DNA of 64,000 nucleotides from Hyphomicrobiales bacterium (GCA_013911975.1 JACESF010000006.1:48080-112079), one strand, 5' to 3'. Positions 1 to 10,251 are shown, numbered from the stretch's first letter. The notes: generated by a model not told the origin, from the letters alone. Program-made: numbers and translations.

Positions 1-2574
1 GGCGTGACCACCTACGGGGCGGGCGCCGTGGGCGTGCTGGTGCAGTCCATCGGCGGCGGCGGCGGCTTCAGCGGCTATGGCGGCGCGGGAAGCGCCACCA
101 TTCTGGGCGGCGCCATGGGCTATTACAGCGGCGGCAAGGCGGGCCTCAATGTGAGCGGGAACGGCGGCAAGATCGACGTCGGGCTCCACCACGACCTGAA
201 GGTGGAAACCGCCGGGAACGACGCGCCCGCGCTGCTGCTGCAATCCATCGGCGGCGGCGGCGGGCTCGGCTCGGGCAAGCTGCACGTCTATGGCGTGAAC
301 GACGAAACCTTCTCCATGCGCGACACCTATCGCAACGTCGCGGCCAGCCTGGGGACGGGCGGGGACATCACCGTCCAGACCCGGAATTACGGATATATCT
401 CCATCCGGACCACCGGCGATCGCTCCCACGGCATCGTGGCGCAGACCCTCTCCGGCGGCGGCGGCTATTCGCTGGGCGCCTCCATTCCCGTGTCCAACGG
501 GCCGGATGCCGCCCTCTACCGCCCCTCAAGCTGGGGGACGCGGGCCTATGAGACCGTCACGCCCAGCGGCACGGTCCTCATCGAGATCGAGGGCAGCATC
601 GTCGCCACCGGCAAGGATTCCTACGGCATCTTCGTCCAGAACGGCCGCCAGAACACGGACGGGTCGATCCTGTCCCTGTTCCACCTGCCCAATGCCAGCG
701 CCTACGTTCCGCGCCTCGTCGATCCCTACAACTCCCCCTCCCGTGTGGCGACGCCGTGGAGCGGGAAGACCTACGTGACCCATAGCGGCGTGTTGTGGGG
801 CGGCTCGGGGGAGGGCGCGGCGGTGCGCATCGACGGCGGCGACAGCGACATCCGCTTCCTGCGGGGCGCCGTCGTGGGTGCGGAATCGGGCAAGGCGGTG
901 CTGACCTCGTTCGGCAATGACCGGCTGTTCAACGCCGGCCTGCTGGTGGGCGACGTCAACCTGGGCGGTGCGCAGTCGAAGAACGAGTTCACCAACGAGG
1001 AGACCGGCATCTATCAGAGCCAGGCCGGGACGGGCACGCTCACCCTGTTCGCCAGGGGCACCAGCAGCGCCTACGGCAACATGCGGAACATCGTCAACGA
1101 GACGAGCGTGTTCACCAACAAGGGCACGCTCTCCATCGGCGGGATCGATACGCTCGGCACGCTCTACGTGAAGGGCGGCGAGACGAAGCTCGGCGGAACC
1201 ATGGTGGTGGACATCCAGGACATCGGGCAGGCGCGCGTGCAGAATGCCGACGTGCTGCGCTCCGACGGCACCGTGCGCATCGAGGGCGTCACCTACCGGC
1301 CGAATACCGCCGCCATCACCAACAACAGCTATGTGATCATCACCGCGCCGAAGGTGGCGGTGGATCGCGCCGCGACGGTGGCCTACAGCCCGGCCAGCCC
1401 CATCCGGTGGGAGGTGAACAACTGGTCCGCGGGCGTGGCGATCCAGCCGGTGGCCGAGTTCGGGCGCGGCGCTGCGGGGCTGAACCTGTCGCCAACCGAC
1501 CGCTCGCTCATCGCCTCCCTTCAGAAGGCGTGGGACACGCGGGTGGACGATCCGGTCCTCGCCGCCCTGTTCGGCGCGTTCGCGGGCGTCTCCAGCCAGC
1601 AGGACTACCAGGCGGCCCTCGGCTCCCTGTCGGCGGAGGGCCAGCAGCAGCCGGCGGTTCTGCAGACCATCGGCGCGCGCGGGTCTCTCGGCGCGGCGCA
1701 GAGCTGCCCCATCTTCGTCGATGAAGGGGTGATGCTGGGCGAGACGGAGTGCTTCTGGACCAGGATCACGGGCTCGCGCACCTCCCAGACGGAATCCGCC
1801 TCCAGCATGGGCTTCACCCAGGACGGCATCAGCTACCGCATCGGCGGCCAGTGGGAGGTGGCGCCGGGCTGGTTCCTGGGCGGCACCGCCGGCTACGGCG
1901 TGAGCTGGGGCGAAAGCAGCGACGGCTTCACCCGCTCCAACGGCAATGCGGGCGATGTCTCGGTGGCGGTGAAGCATCAGGTGGGGCCGTGGTATTTCTC
2001 GGTCGCGGCCCATGCCGGATACGGGCGCTACGAGCTCGACCGCGTGTTCGACATCGGCACGGAGACCTGGATCGCGGAGACCGATTCCGACGTGTGGACC
2101 GCCGCCGTGCGCGGCCGCGTCGCCTATGAGTTCGGCTTCGGCTCCTGGTATCTGCGGCCCTATCTGGACCTGGACGCCATCCACACCTACGTGCCGGGCT
2201 ATTCGCTGTCGGGCGAGGGGGCGACGCTCACCGCCGGGACCGTGCGGGACTGGACGTTCGCGGTCTCGCCCATGCTGGAGGTCGGCACGCGGATCGATCT
2301 CGCCGGCACCGGTTGGCTGCGGCCCTATGCCAGCATCGGCGCGACCTATTATGCCGCGCGCGAGATGACCCAGTCCGTCAGCTTCGGCGACGGCCAGGGC
2401 CTGGAGCTGGACTTCGACTCCGTCTCCACCGTGCCGGAATTCGTGCTCGACATCGGGGCGGGGCTGCAATTCTTCGCCGCCGACACGTATGAGCTGCGCG
2501 GCGAGTACAAGGCGCAGATCGGCGACAATTTCCTGAGCCAGGAAGGCAGCGTGCGCATGTCCGTGCGCTTCTGA
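1..2574 (+). CDS. Autotransporter, 3' part (passenger end plus beta-barrel)
   Basis: The frame is open from the first base, so the true start lies upstream and at least 857 codons remain. The first ~150 residues carry glycine-rich repeats of the form QSIGGGGG (near residues 18 and 80, with a weaker copy QTLSGGGG near 150), typical of very large alphaproteobacterial autotransporter passengers. A beta-helix-like Ser/Gly/Asn-rich stretch follows to about residue 500. The last ~280 residues form an autotransporter beta-barrel: alternating aromatic strands ending in VRMSVRF with the terminal Phe needed for outer-membrane insertion. Expected role: surface-displayed adhesin or matrix-type protein, secreted through its own barrel. 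Ligand unknown. A GC-rich hairpin follows the stop. Confidence 0.9.
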   Translation, partial: GVTTYGAGAVGVLVQSIGGGGGFSGYGGAGSATILGGAMGYYSGGKAGLNVSGNGGKIDVGLHHDLKVETAGNDAPALLLQSIGGGGGLGSGKLHVYGVNDETFSMRDTYRNVAASLGTGGDITVQTRNYGYISIRTTGDRSHGIVAQTLSGGGGYSLGASIPVSNGPDAALYRPSSWGTRAYETVTPSGTVLIEIEGSIVATGKDSYGIFVQNGRQNTDGSILSLFHLPNASAYVPRLVDPYNSPSRVATPWSGKTYVTHSGVLWGGSGEGAAVRIDGGDSDIRFLRGAVVGAESGKAVLTSFGNDRLFNAGLLVGDVNLGGAQSKNEFTNEETGIYQSQAGTGTLTLFARGTSSAYGNMRNIVNETSVFTNKGTLSIGGIDTLGTLYVKGGETKLGGTMVVDIQDIGQARVQNADVLRSDGTVRIEGVTYRPNTAAITNNSYVIITAPKVAVDRAATVAYSPASPIRWEVNNWSAGVAIQPVAEFGRGAAGLNLSPTDRSLIASLQKAWDTRVDDPVLAALFGAFAGVSSQQDYQAALGSLSAEGQQQPAVLQTIGARGSLGAAQSCPIFVDEGVMLGETECFWTRITGSRTSQTESASSMGFTQDGISYRIGGQWEVAPGWFLGGTAGYGVSWGESSDGFTRSNGNAGDVSVAVKHQVGPWYFSVAAHAGYGRYELDRVFDIGTETWIAETDSDVWTAAVRGRVAYEFGFGSWYLRPYLDLDAIHTYVPGYSLSGEGATLTAGTVRDWTFAVSPMLEVGTRIDLAGTGWLRPYASIGATYYAAREMTQSVSFGDGQGLELDFDSVSTVPEFVLDIGAGLQFFAADTYELRGEYKAQIGDNFLSQEGSVRMSVRF

Positions 2575-2585
2575 GGCTCGGGACG

Positions 2586-2615
2586 GCCCCGGCGCGGAAA
2601 TGGCGCCGGGGCTTT
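2586..2615 (+). terminator. Hairpin after the autotransporter gene
   Basis: A perfect 10-bp stem (GCCCCGGCGC with GCGCCGGGGC, 7-nt loop) starts 11 bases after the autotransporter stop and is followed by TTT. It lies between two convergent genes, so it can serve the plus strand. The U-tract is short, so efficiency is uncertain. Confidence 0.6.
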
Positions 2616-2619
2616 CAGG

Positions 2620-3084
2620 TCACGCGTCCTGCGGGGCGTCCGCCGCGGTGCCCAGGGCCCCGGCGAAGGCGGAGAAGAACTGGTCGGCCAGTTTCTTGGA
2701 GGTGGACTGGATGAGGCGGCTGCCCAGCGAGGCAAGCTTCCCGCCGATCTGGGCGTCCGCCACATAGGTAAGGACGGTCTCCTCGCCGTCTTCCGCCAGG
2801 GTCACCTTCGCGTCGCCCTTGGCGAAGCCCGCCACGCCGCCATTGCCCTGGCCGACAATGCGCAGGCTCTCGGGCCCCACGATGTCCTGAAGCTCCACGC
2901 TGCCCGCGAATGTGGCCGAGACCGGCCCCACCTTGAGCTGCACCTTGGCGGTGAAGGCGTTGTCGCCGGTCCGCTCCAGTTCCTTGCAGCCGGGAATGCA
3001 GCGGCGGAGCATCTCGGGATCGAGCAGCGCCGCCCAGACCGTCTCGCGCGACGCGCGGATGCGGTATTCGCCTGAAATGTCCAT
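2620..3084 (-). CDS. CoxG-like SRPBCC family protein
   Basis: 154 residues, the usual size of the CoxG / carbon monoxide dehydrogenase subunit G family (SRPBCC fold). Seen: N-terminal MDISGEYRI strand, the segment DPEMLRRCIPGCKEL and a C-terminal helix ending GGKLASLGSRLIQS, all typical. CoxG proteins accompany molybdenum hydroxylases and are thought to help membrane anchoring or maturation of the enzyme. That fits here: the gene is last in the minus-strand run that begins with a three-subunit molybdenum hydroxylase at 7.9-11.6 kb. It starts 15 bases after the livF-type stop. No CO oxidation is implied (see the large subunit). Confidence 0.85.
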   Translation of the reverse strand: MDISGEYRIRASRETVWAALLDPEMLRRCIPGCKELERTGDNAFTAKVQLKVGPVSATFAGSVELQDIVGPESLRIVGQGNGGVAGFAKGDAKVTLAEDGEETVLTYVADAQIGGKLASLGSRLIQSTSKKLADQFFSAFAGALGTAADAPQDA

Positions 3085-3099
3085 GGGGTCTCCGATGCC

Positions 3100-3793
<694 letters not shown>

Positions 3794-3807
<14 letters not shown>

Positions 3808-4546
3808 CGTTCTGTCCCAGATAGACGCGCCGCACCTCGGGGTCGGTCTGCACCGCCTGCGGGGTGCCGTCGGCGATGAGGCGGCCGTGATGGAGCACGA
3901 GGATGCGGTCGGAGAGGCCGAGGATCATCTTCATCTTGTGCTCGACGAGCAGGATGGTGCGCTCGGCGGCGAGGCGCTCCAGCAGCGCCACCATCTCCTT
4001 GGTCTCCTCCGGCCCCATGCCCGCCGTGGGCTCGTCCAGCAGCAGGAGTTCCGGGTCGGCCACCAAAGCGATGGCGATCTCCAGCGCCCGCTGCTCGCCA
4101 TGGGCGAGGTCGGAAGCGATGCGGGCGCGCTTGGCGTGGAGGCCCACATGGGCGAGGGCGGCGTCCGCCTTCTCAACAAGCTCGGGATAGGCCGAGCGGT
4201 TGAAGACGAGGTCGTAGCGGGTGCGCAGCGCCTGGGCGGCGACGCGCACATTCTCCTGCACCGACAGCTTCGGGAACAGGTTGGTGATCTGGTAGGAGCG
4301 CGCGATCCCCATATGGGCGAAGCGGTGCTGCTTCACCCCCGCCAGCTCCTGCCCCTTGAAGCGGATGGAGCCGGTTGAGGGCGGCAGTACGCCGGAGAGC
4401 ACGTTGAAGAAGGTGCTCTTGCCCGCGCCGTTGGGGCCGATGACGGCCGTCACCTTGTTGCGCTCGAAGGACGTGCTCACGTCCGCCAGGGCGACGAACC
4501 CGCCGAAGGTGCGCCCCACATTCTCGACCTGCATGAGGGCGGTCAT
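3794..4546 (-). CDS. livG: Branched-chain-type ABC importer ATPase, LivG family
   Basis: 250 residues from ATG at 4546, whose first bases form ATGA with the stop of the upstream permease gene (4-nt overlap). Walker A GPNGAGKST near residue 40, Q-loop region RSYQITNLF, signature LAHGEQRALEIA near 150, Walker B LLLLDEPTAGMG, H-loop LLVEHKM. The C-terminal segment TDPEVRRVYLG is the LivG tail. The open frame continues upstream into the permease gene, but that part is a shadow. ATP hydrolysis partner of the next gene, livF. Confidence 0.93.
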
Positions 4547-5538
4547 GCGCGGGTCCTCCAGGCGATGAGCGTGCCCCAGATGCCCTTGGGCAGGAACAGC
4601 ACGAACAGGATGAAGATGAGCCCCACGATGAGCTGCCAGTGGGAGGTCCAGAGCGAGGCCACGTCCTCGATGAGCAGGAACACCAGCGCGCCCACGAACG
4701 GCCCGAAGAAGCTGCCCGCGCCGCCCAGCAGCGTCATCATCACGACGACGCTGGACGTGTGGTAGTGCAGCGAATCCAGCGGCACGATGGACAGGTGGAT
4801 GGCCGAGAGCGTCCCCGCCATGCCGCACAGCGCGCCGGACAGGATGAAGGACAGGAGCTTGGTGCGCTCCACGTCATAGCCGCAGGCCCGCGCGCGGGTC
4901 TCGTTCTCGCGCACCGCCTCTAGGGCCGCGCCGAACGGCGAGTTCAGCACCCGCGAGACGAACCACAGCGAGAGCGCCGCGAACACCATGAGGAAATAGT
5001 ATTTCTGCGTCGGGTCCAGCAGGTTCACCGTGAAGCCGAGCACGTCGGCCTTGGCGATGGTGAAGCCGCGCAGGCCGTTCTCGCCGCCGGTCCAGCTCGA
5101 AGCCTGGAGGGCGGTGTAATAGACGAGCTGGGAGAGGGCCAGCGTCACCATGCAGAAATAGATGCCGCGGGTGCGGATGGAGAGCGCGCCGATGACGGCG
5201 GCGAGCACGCTCGATCCCGCGACGCCCACCAGCATGGCGGGAAACCAGCCGAGGCCGAAATGGGCGATGGCCATGCCCGTGAGATAGGCGCCGCCGCCGA
5301 AGAAGGCGGCGTGGCCGAAGGAGAGCAGGCCCGTATAGCCGAACAGCAGATTGTAGCCGACGGCGAACAGGCCGTAGATCAGCACGTTCACCGCCAGCGC
5401 CTGCGAGGGCAGGATCCAGGGCAGGATGCACAGCACCGCGATGGAGAGCGGCACGCGCCAGCGGCCGAGAAGACCCGCTTCGCCGACCGCCTGCGCAGGG
5501 CGCAGGGCGGCGGGAGCGGCATGGGATGTGGAGGTCAT
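4543..5538 (-). CDS. livM: Branched-chain-type ABC importer permease, LivM family
   Basis: 331 residues with about nine hydrophobic segments; contains the LivM hallmark YNLLFGYTGLLSFGHAAFFG near residue 70 and RVLNSPFGAALEAVRENE with RARACGYDV in the cytoplasmic loop that meets the ATPase. The ATG at 5538 is preferred because AGGGA lies 7 bases upstream. A GTG at 5556 overlaps the livH stop but has no ribosome site. Inner-membrane half of the translocation pore with LivH. It overlaps livG by 4 bases. Confidence 0.92.
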   Translation of the reverse strand: MTSTSHAAPAALRPAQAVGEAGLLGRWRVPLSIAVLCILPWILPSQALAVNVLIYGLFAVGYNLLFGYTGLLSFGHAAFFGGGAYLTGMAIAHFGLGWFPAMLVGVAGSSVLAAVIGALSIRTRGIYFCMVTLALSQLVYYTALQASSWTGGENGLRGFTIAKADVLGFTVNLLDPTQKYYFLMVFAALSLWFVSRVLNSPFGAALEAVRENETRARACGYDVERTKLLSFILSGALCGMAGTLSAIHLSIVPLDSLHYHTSSVVVMMTLLGGAGSFFGPFVGALVFLLIEDVASLWTSHWQLIVGLIFILFVLFLPKGIWGTLIAWRTRA

Positions 5539-5552
5539 GGCTGGATCCCTGC

Positions 5553-6428
5553 TCACGCGCCGACGCCCGGCCGGCCGAACAGCCCTTGCGGGCGCACCAG
5601 GAGGATGAGGGCCATCAGGCCGAACATGACGATGGTGGCCATCTCGGGGGCGAACAGAGCGGTCATGGAGACCGCCACGCCCACGAGCAGGCCCGCCACC
5701 ACGGCGCCCAGCAGCGAGCCCATGCCGCCGATGACCGTGACGACGAAGGCTTCCGCGAGCACCAGAGTGCCCATTTCGGGGCTCACGTTGCGCATGGGCG
5801 CGGCCAGCACGCCGCCGAGCGCGGTGAGGCTGACGCCGAGGCCGAACACCAGCAGCCAGAGCCGCCCCACGTCCACGCCCAGCACCCGCATGATGAGCGG
5901 ATCACGGGCGCCGGCACGCACGATCAGGCCGAAGCGGGTCTTCTCCAGCGCCAGCCAGAGCAGCACCAGGGTGACCGCCACCACGGCGAGCACGAACAGC
6001 CGGTAGAGCGGGAAATAGCCGATGCCGAGGTCCACCACGCCCTGGAGGGACTCGGGGGCCGAGAAGGGGATGCCGTCGGTGCCGAAGGTGATGCGCACGC
6101 CTTCCACCAGCACGTAGCCGAGGCCGAAGGTGAGCAGCAGCGGATCGTCGGGCGAGCGCTTGTAGAGCGGGCGGATCAGCACCCGCTCCACCACCATGCC
6201 GAAGGCGCCCACCGCGAGCGGCGCGATGAGCATGGCCCACCAGAAGTTCCCGGTGAGCGAGGCGATCCAGAGCCCGGCATAGGCGCCCACCATGAACAGC
6301 GCCCCATGGGCGAAGTTCACGATGCCGAGCATGCCGAAGATGATGGTCAGCCCCAGGGCGACCATCACCAGGATTGCCCCCAGCGCGAGGCCGGAGAAAA
6401 GCTGCATGAGGATGAGTTCGAGGTCCAT
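5553..6428 (-). CDS. livH: Branched-chain-type ABC importer permease, LivH family
   Basis: 291 residues, typical LivH length. Begins MDLELILMQLFSGLALGAIL with the family motifs GLTIIFGMLGIVNFAHGALFMVG split over residues 25-50, and VIGGMGSLLGAVVAGLLVG near residue 225. About eight membrane segments. Ends just before the livM start. It is separated from the binding-protein gene upstream by 142 bases containing a strong hairpin, which may set different expression levels of binding protein and membrane parts. Confidence 0.93.
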   Translation of the reverse strand: MDLELILMQLFSGLALGAILVMVALGLTIIFGMLGIVNFAHGALFMVGAYAGLWIASLTGNFWWAMLIAPLAVGAFGMVVERVLIRPLYKRSPDDPLLLTFGLGYVLVEGVRITFGTDGIPFSAPESLQGVVDLGIGYFPLYRLFVLAVVAVTLVLLWLALEKTRFGLIVRAGARDPLIMRVLGVDVGRLWLLVFGLGVSLTALGGVLAAPMRNVSPEMGTLVLAEAFVVTVIGGMGSLLGAVVAGLLVGVAVSMTALFAPEMATIVMFGLMALILLVRPQGLFGRPGVGA

Positions 6429-6521
6429 CTAGGCTCTCTCCGGCCTGGGGAGCGCGCCGGCCGGCCTGCCAAGCAGGCGGACCGGGGATGCGTTCCCCGT
6501 CATGGGGTGTCAGGGGCGCTT

Positions 6522-6552
6522 TTCCGGGCCGGCGCGCATGGCCGGCCCGGAA
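6522..6552. repeat. Perfect 12-bp hairpin between binding protein and permease genes
   Basis: TTCCGGGCCGGC pairs fully with GCCGGCCCGGAA around a 7-base loop, 18 bases after the binding-protein stop on the minus strand. No U-tract follows on the minus strand, so it is more likely an mRNA-stabilising or processing hairpin than a strong terminator. A comparable long inverted repeat sits at the same place in the second importer cluster (27186-27281). Confidence 0.7.
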
Positions 6553-6570
6553 CCGCGCCCCGAGGGGGCG

Positions 6571-7818
6571 TCAGGTGGGGAAGCCGAGCTCGGCGCAGGT
6601 GCGCAGCATGGATTCCGAGCCGGGATCGTTGGCCACGATCTCGAACAGGTCGTTCTCGCCCTTCATCTCGGCCTTGGCCTTGGAGCGGAGCACCAGAACG
6701 GACTGCACCGCCTGGTGGTCGCAGGTGCGGAAATATTGCGGGCCCTTGGCCACGTCGTATTTCAGCTCCTGGAGGGCGGCGATCACCTTGTCCGTGTCCG
6801 TGCCCCCGGCCTTCTGCATGCCCAGCAGCAGCGCGGTGACGCCGGTGAAGCCGTAGGCACCGTAATCGGTGGGGATGGCGCCGTTATACATCTTGCGGAA
6901 CGCGTCGTTGAACGCCTTGGCGCTGGGAATGGTGTTCTCCAGCTCCCAGTAATAGTTGGCGCCACCGATCACGCCCTCGAACACGTCGGGGGCCACCGCG
7001 ATGCGCTGGTTGTGCAGCAGCACCGGCACCACGATCTGCATCTGCTTCTTCAGGCCGAAATCGTTGGCCTGCTTGATGGCGTTGGCCTGGTCGCGGCCGA
7101 AATTGCAGATGGCGAGGATGTCCGGCTTCATGGAGCGGATGCGCGGCATCAGCGTGGAATAGTCGGGCGCGCCGAACGGGTGGAGGATCTCGCCCACCAC
7201 TTCCGCGCCCATGGCGGCGGCGGCGCGCTTGAAGCCGCGCAGCATCTCGTGGCCATAGGCATAGTCGGCGACGAGGAACGCCACCTTCGAGCCCTTCTTG
7301 AAGGTCGCCTTCGCCACGGCCGCCGTGGTCATGTGCGGGTTCAGCGCCTCGTGGAAGGTGTAGCGCGAGAAGTCCTTCACCTCGTTGATGGTGTCGGACT
7401 GGCTGATGGACACGTAGAGCATGTTGCGGGCGCGGGTGACCTCGTTCACCGCGAGCTGCACGGCGCTGGACAGCGCGCCCACCACCGCGTGGACCTTGTC
7501 CTTCTCGATGAGTTCGAGGGTCCGCGTCGCCGCCTCGCCCGCATTGAGCTTGTCGTCGCGCACCAGCAGTTCCACCTGGCGCCCGGCGACGCCGCCCTTC
7601 TCGTTGATGAGCTTCACCGCCAGCTCGGCGCTGCGCACCTGGTCCTTCGCCTCGGCGCCGAACGGGCCGGTGAGGGGGGTGGGGAAGCCGATGCGCACGG
7701 TCTCCGCCTGCGCCCGCACGATGGCGGGCATGGCCATGACGCCGATGCCCGCGCCGATGCCGGCGAGAAGGGTGCGGCGGGATACGCTGAGATCGAGCCC
7801 GTATTTGGTGTCCGTCAT
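6571..7818 (-). CDS. ABC importer substrate-binding protein, LivJ-like, Tat-type signal
   Basis: 415 residues from the ATG at 7818, chosen because GGGAGGAAACA precedes it; the frame is open 12 codons further. The N terminus VSRRTLLAGIGAG followed by a hydrophobic stretch and AIVRAQA is a Tat-style signal, so the mature periplasmic protein may be exported folded. The body is a type 1 periplasmic binding fold: IGFPTPLTGPFG, LINEKGGVAGRQVELLVRDD, AVVGALSSAVQLAV, VAFLVADYAYGHEM. Members bind amino acids, amides, aromatic acids and other organic anions. The ligand is unknown here. It lies 66 bases downstream of the molybdenum subunit gene, consistent with one transcription unit. Confidence 0.9.
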   Translation of the reverse strand: MTDTKYGLDLSVSRRTLLAGIGAGIGVMAMPAIVRAQAETVRIGFPTPLTGPFGAEAKDQVRSAELAVKLINEKGGVAGRQVELLVRDDKLNAGEAATRTLELIEKDKVHAVVGALSSAVQLAVNEVTRARNMLYVSISQSDTINEVKDFSRYTFHEALNPHMTTAAVAKATFKKGSKVAFLVADYAYGHEMLRGFKRAAAAMGAEVVGEILHPFGAPDYSTLMPRIRSMKPDILAICNFGRDQANAIKQANDFGLKKQMQIVVPVLLHNQRIAVAPDVFEGVIGGANYYWELENTIPSAKAFNDAFRKMYNGAIPTDYGAYGFTGVTALLLGMQKAGGTDTDKVIAALQELKYDVAKGPQYFRTCDHQAVQSVLVLRSKAKAEMKGENDLFEIVANDPGSESMLRTCAELGFPT

Positions 7819-7884
7819 TGTTTCCTCCCGGCAGTGGGCTGCCCGTTTTTCCAAATGTCGTTTTTCAAGCGTCGTCGGTGGTCG

Positions 7885-10251
7885 TCAGAAGCGTCCGAGC
7901 GCCTTCAGGATGCGCGCGGGGGTCATGGGGATCTGGGTGAGGCGCGCGGCCTGGCCGTCCAGCGCGTCGTTCACGGCATTGAGCGCGGCGGCGGACGCGG
8001 CGGCGGTGCCCGCCTCCCCGCAGCCCTTGGCGCCCAGCTCGGTGTCGAGGGTGGGCGTCTCCACATGGTCGATGAGGATGTCGGGCATCTCGCACGACAT
8101 GGGCACCAGATAGTCGGCCAGCGATCCGTTGGTGAGCTGGCCGTTCTCGTCGTAGAGGCATTCCTCGAAGAAGGCCGCGCCGAGCCCCTGCACCACGCCG
8201 CCGCGCACCTGCTCCTCCACCAGGAGCGGGTTGATGATGCGGCCGCAATCCTCCACTACGAAGTGCTTGAGGATTTTGACCAATCCAGTCTCCGCATCCA
8301 CTTCCACATGGCAGCCGTGGATGCCGTTGGTGAAGGCGAAGGGATAGCCCTTCGGCGCGTAGTGGTGGGCGACGGTCAACTGCGCTTCCGCGCCGTCCGG
8401 CAAGGTGTCGGAGCGGAAATAGGCGATGCGCGCCACTTCCGCGAGGCTCATGCGCACGGTGCCGTCCCGGTCCACCACCTCGCCGTTCGAAAGGTCGAGG
8501 TCGGCGGGCTTGGCCTGGAGGATGCTGGCGGCGAGGCCGAGCACGTTGGCCTTCAGCTTGCGCGCCGCCTGGAGCGCGGTCTCCCCGCCGATGCCCGCGC
8601 CCCGGCACGCCCAGGTGGCCCCGCCATGGGGCGTCACGGCGGTGTCGCCGGTCATGACGCGGATGATGTCGCGCGACACGCCCAGATGGTCGGCGATGAT
8701 CTGGCCGACGATGGTCTCGGTGCCCTGGCCCTGCTCGGTCACGGAAATCTGGCAGCGCACCTCGCCCGAGGGCGTGATGGCCAGCACCGCGCCGTCCTGC
8801 GCCGAGATGCGGGCGCCGCCGATGCCGTAGAAGGCGGGCGTGGGATTGGTGATCTCCACGAAGGCGGCGATGCCGATGCCGCGGTGGATGCCGCGCGCGC
8901 GCAGGTCCGCCTGCTCGGCGCGCAGCCGGTCATAGTCCATGAGCGTGCGCAGCTTGGCGAGGCACGCCTCGTGGGAGAGCTTCTCGAACTTGTAGCCGGA
9001 GAGCGAGGCGCAGGGATACGCCTCGTCCGGGATCACGTTCTTCGCCCGGATCTCCAGCGGGTCGAGGCCCGTGACGCGCGCCGCCTCGTCCACCAGATGC
9101 TCGGTGACGGCGCAGGCGATGGGGTGGCCGACCGCGCGATACTGGCTGGTCTGGACCTTGTTCTGGAAGATCACCTTCAGGTCCGCCCGGTAGCCCTTCA
9201 GGCGATAGGGCGCGCCGATGAGGCGGATGACCTGGTTGCCCTCCACCGCGCTGGTGCGGGGATAGGTGGAGAAGGCGCCGATGCCGGTCTCGTCCTCCAC
9301 GTCCATGGCGAGGATGGTGCCGTCCGCCGCCACGGCGGCGCGGGCGTGCACCCGGTGGTCGCGGGCATGGATGTCAGAGACGAAGGCTTCCAGCCGGTCC
9401 GCCACGTACTTCACGGGCCGCTTGCACAGGATGGACAGGCCGACCACGGCCATGTCCTCGTTATAGACGTGCAGCTTCACGCCGAACGAGCCGCCCACGT
9501 CCGGCGCCACCACGCGCACCCGGGCCTCGGGAATGCCGTAGTGGCGGGCGTAGAGGTCCTGGAACTGGAACGGCGTCTGCGTGGCGTGATGCACCGTGAG
9601 GCGATGCTCGCTGGCATCGTAGTCGGCCACGATGGCCCGCGGCTCCAGGGGAACGCCGGTATGGCGGCCGAAGGCGAAGTCCGCCTCCAGCACATGGGCG
9701 GCGCCCGCGAACACGTCATCGACGCCGCCGGAATCGACGCCGGAGCGGAAGCACAGATTGTCGGTGAAATCGTCCGCGATGCGCGGGCCGTCGGGGGCCA
9801 GCGCGGTGTCGAGGTCGGCGAGGACGGGCAGTTCCTCATAGTCGACCATCACCAGCTCGGCCGCGTCCTCCGCCTCGGCGCGGCTGTCCGCCACCACGGC
9901 CACCACGGCCTGCCCGCTCCACACCACCTTGTCCACGGGCAGGGGAAGCTGGGGCGGGGACTTCATGCCCTTGAAATGATCGAGCGTGCCCACCCAGGGC
10001 GTGCACAGGCGGGCGATGTCCTCGCCGGTCGCCACGAGGCGCACGCCGGGCGCGGCGCGGGCCGCCTCCGTGTCGATGGACACGATGCGCGCATGGGCAT
10101 GGGGCGCGCGCACGAAGGCAGCGTGCAGCATGCGCGGCAGGACGAGGTCGGTGACGTAATTGCCCTTGCCCGCCAGCAGGCGCTTGGCATTGGGGCGCGA
10201 CATGCCCCGGCCCACATGGGCGGGGCGGTCGAAGGTGGAGGGCGCGTTCAT
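7885..10251 (-). CDS. Molybdenum hydroxylase large subunit (xanthine oxidase / CoxL superfamily)
   Basis: 788 residues from the ATG at 10251 (ATGA overlap with the 2Fe-2S gene). N-terminal ald_Xan_dh_C-type domain begins RPNAKRLLAGKGNYVTD; the molybdopterin domain includes VVAPDVGGSFGVK near residue 265 and the catalytic-glutamate motif KGCGEAGTAAASAA near 745. The loop that reads AYRGAGRPEA in many homologues and carries Cys in true form I CO dehydrogenase reads QYRAVGHPIA here, so this is not a form I CO dehydrogenase and the substrate is unassigned. Family reaction: water-derived hydroxylation of an aromatic, N-heterocyclic or aldehyde carbon. Neighbouring importer and CoxG-like genes suggest uptake and oxidation of an external compound. 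Confidence 0.9.
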   Translation of the reverse strand: MNAPSTFDRPAHVGRGMSRPNAKRLLAGKGNYVTDLVLPRMLHAAFVRAPHAHARIVSIDTEAARAAPGVRLVATGEDIARLCTPWVGTLDHFKGMKSPPQLPLPVDKVVWSGQAVVAVVADSRAEAEDAAELVMVDYEELPVLADLDTALAPDGPRIADDFTDNLCFRSGVDSGGVDDVFAGAAHVLEADFAFGRHTGVPLEPRAIVADYDASEHRLTVHHATQTPFQFQDLYARHYGIPEARVRVVAPDVGGSFGVKLHVYNEDMAVVGLSILCKRPVKYVADRLEAFVSDIHARDHRVHARAAVAADGTILAMDVEDETGIGAFSTYPRTSAVEGNQVIRLIGAPYRLKGYRADLKVIFQNKVQTSQYRAVGHPIACAVTEHLVDEAARVTGLDPLEIRAKNVIPDEAYPCASLSGYKFEKLSHEACLAKLRTLMDYDRLRAEQADLRARGIHRGIGIAAFVEITNPTPAFYGIGGARISAQDGAVLAITPSGEVRCQISVTEQGQGTETIVGQIIADHLGVSRDIIRVMTGDTAVTPHGGATWACRGAGIGGETALQAARKLKANVLGLAASILQAKPADLDLSNGEVVDRDGTVRMSLAEVARIAYFRSDTLPDGAEAQLTVAHHYAPKGYPFAFTNGIHGCHVEVDAETGLVKILKHFVVEDCGRIINPLLVEEQVRGGVVQGLGAAFFEECLYDENGQLTNGSLADYLVPMSCEMPDILIDHVETPTLDTELGAKGCGEAGTAAASAAALNAVNDALDGQAARLTQIPMTPARILKALGRF

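Noticed and set aside
7885..10251. Calling the large subunit a CO dehydrogenase because of the CoxG-like gene
   Set aside because: The active-site loop lacks the form I Cys motif and the context is an organic-solute importer. CoxG-like proteins accompany other molybdenum hydroxylases too.
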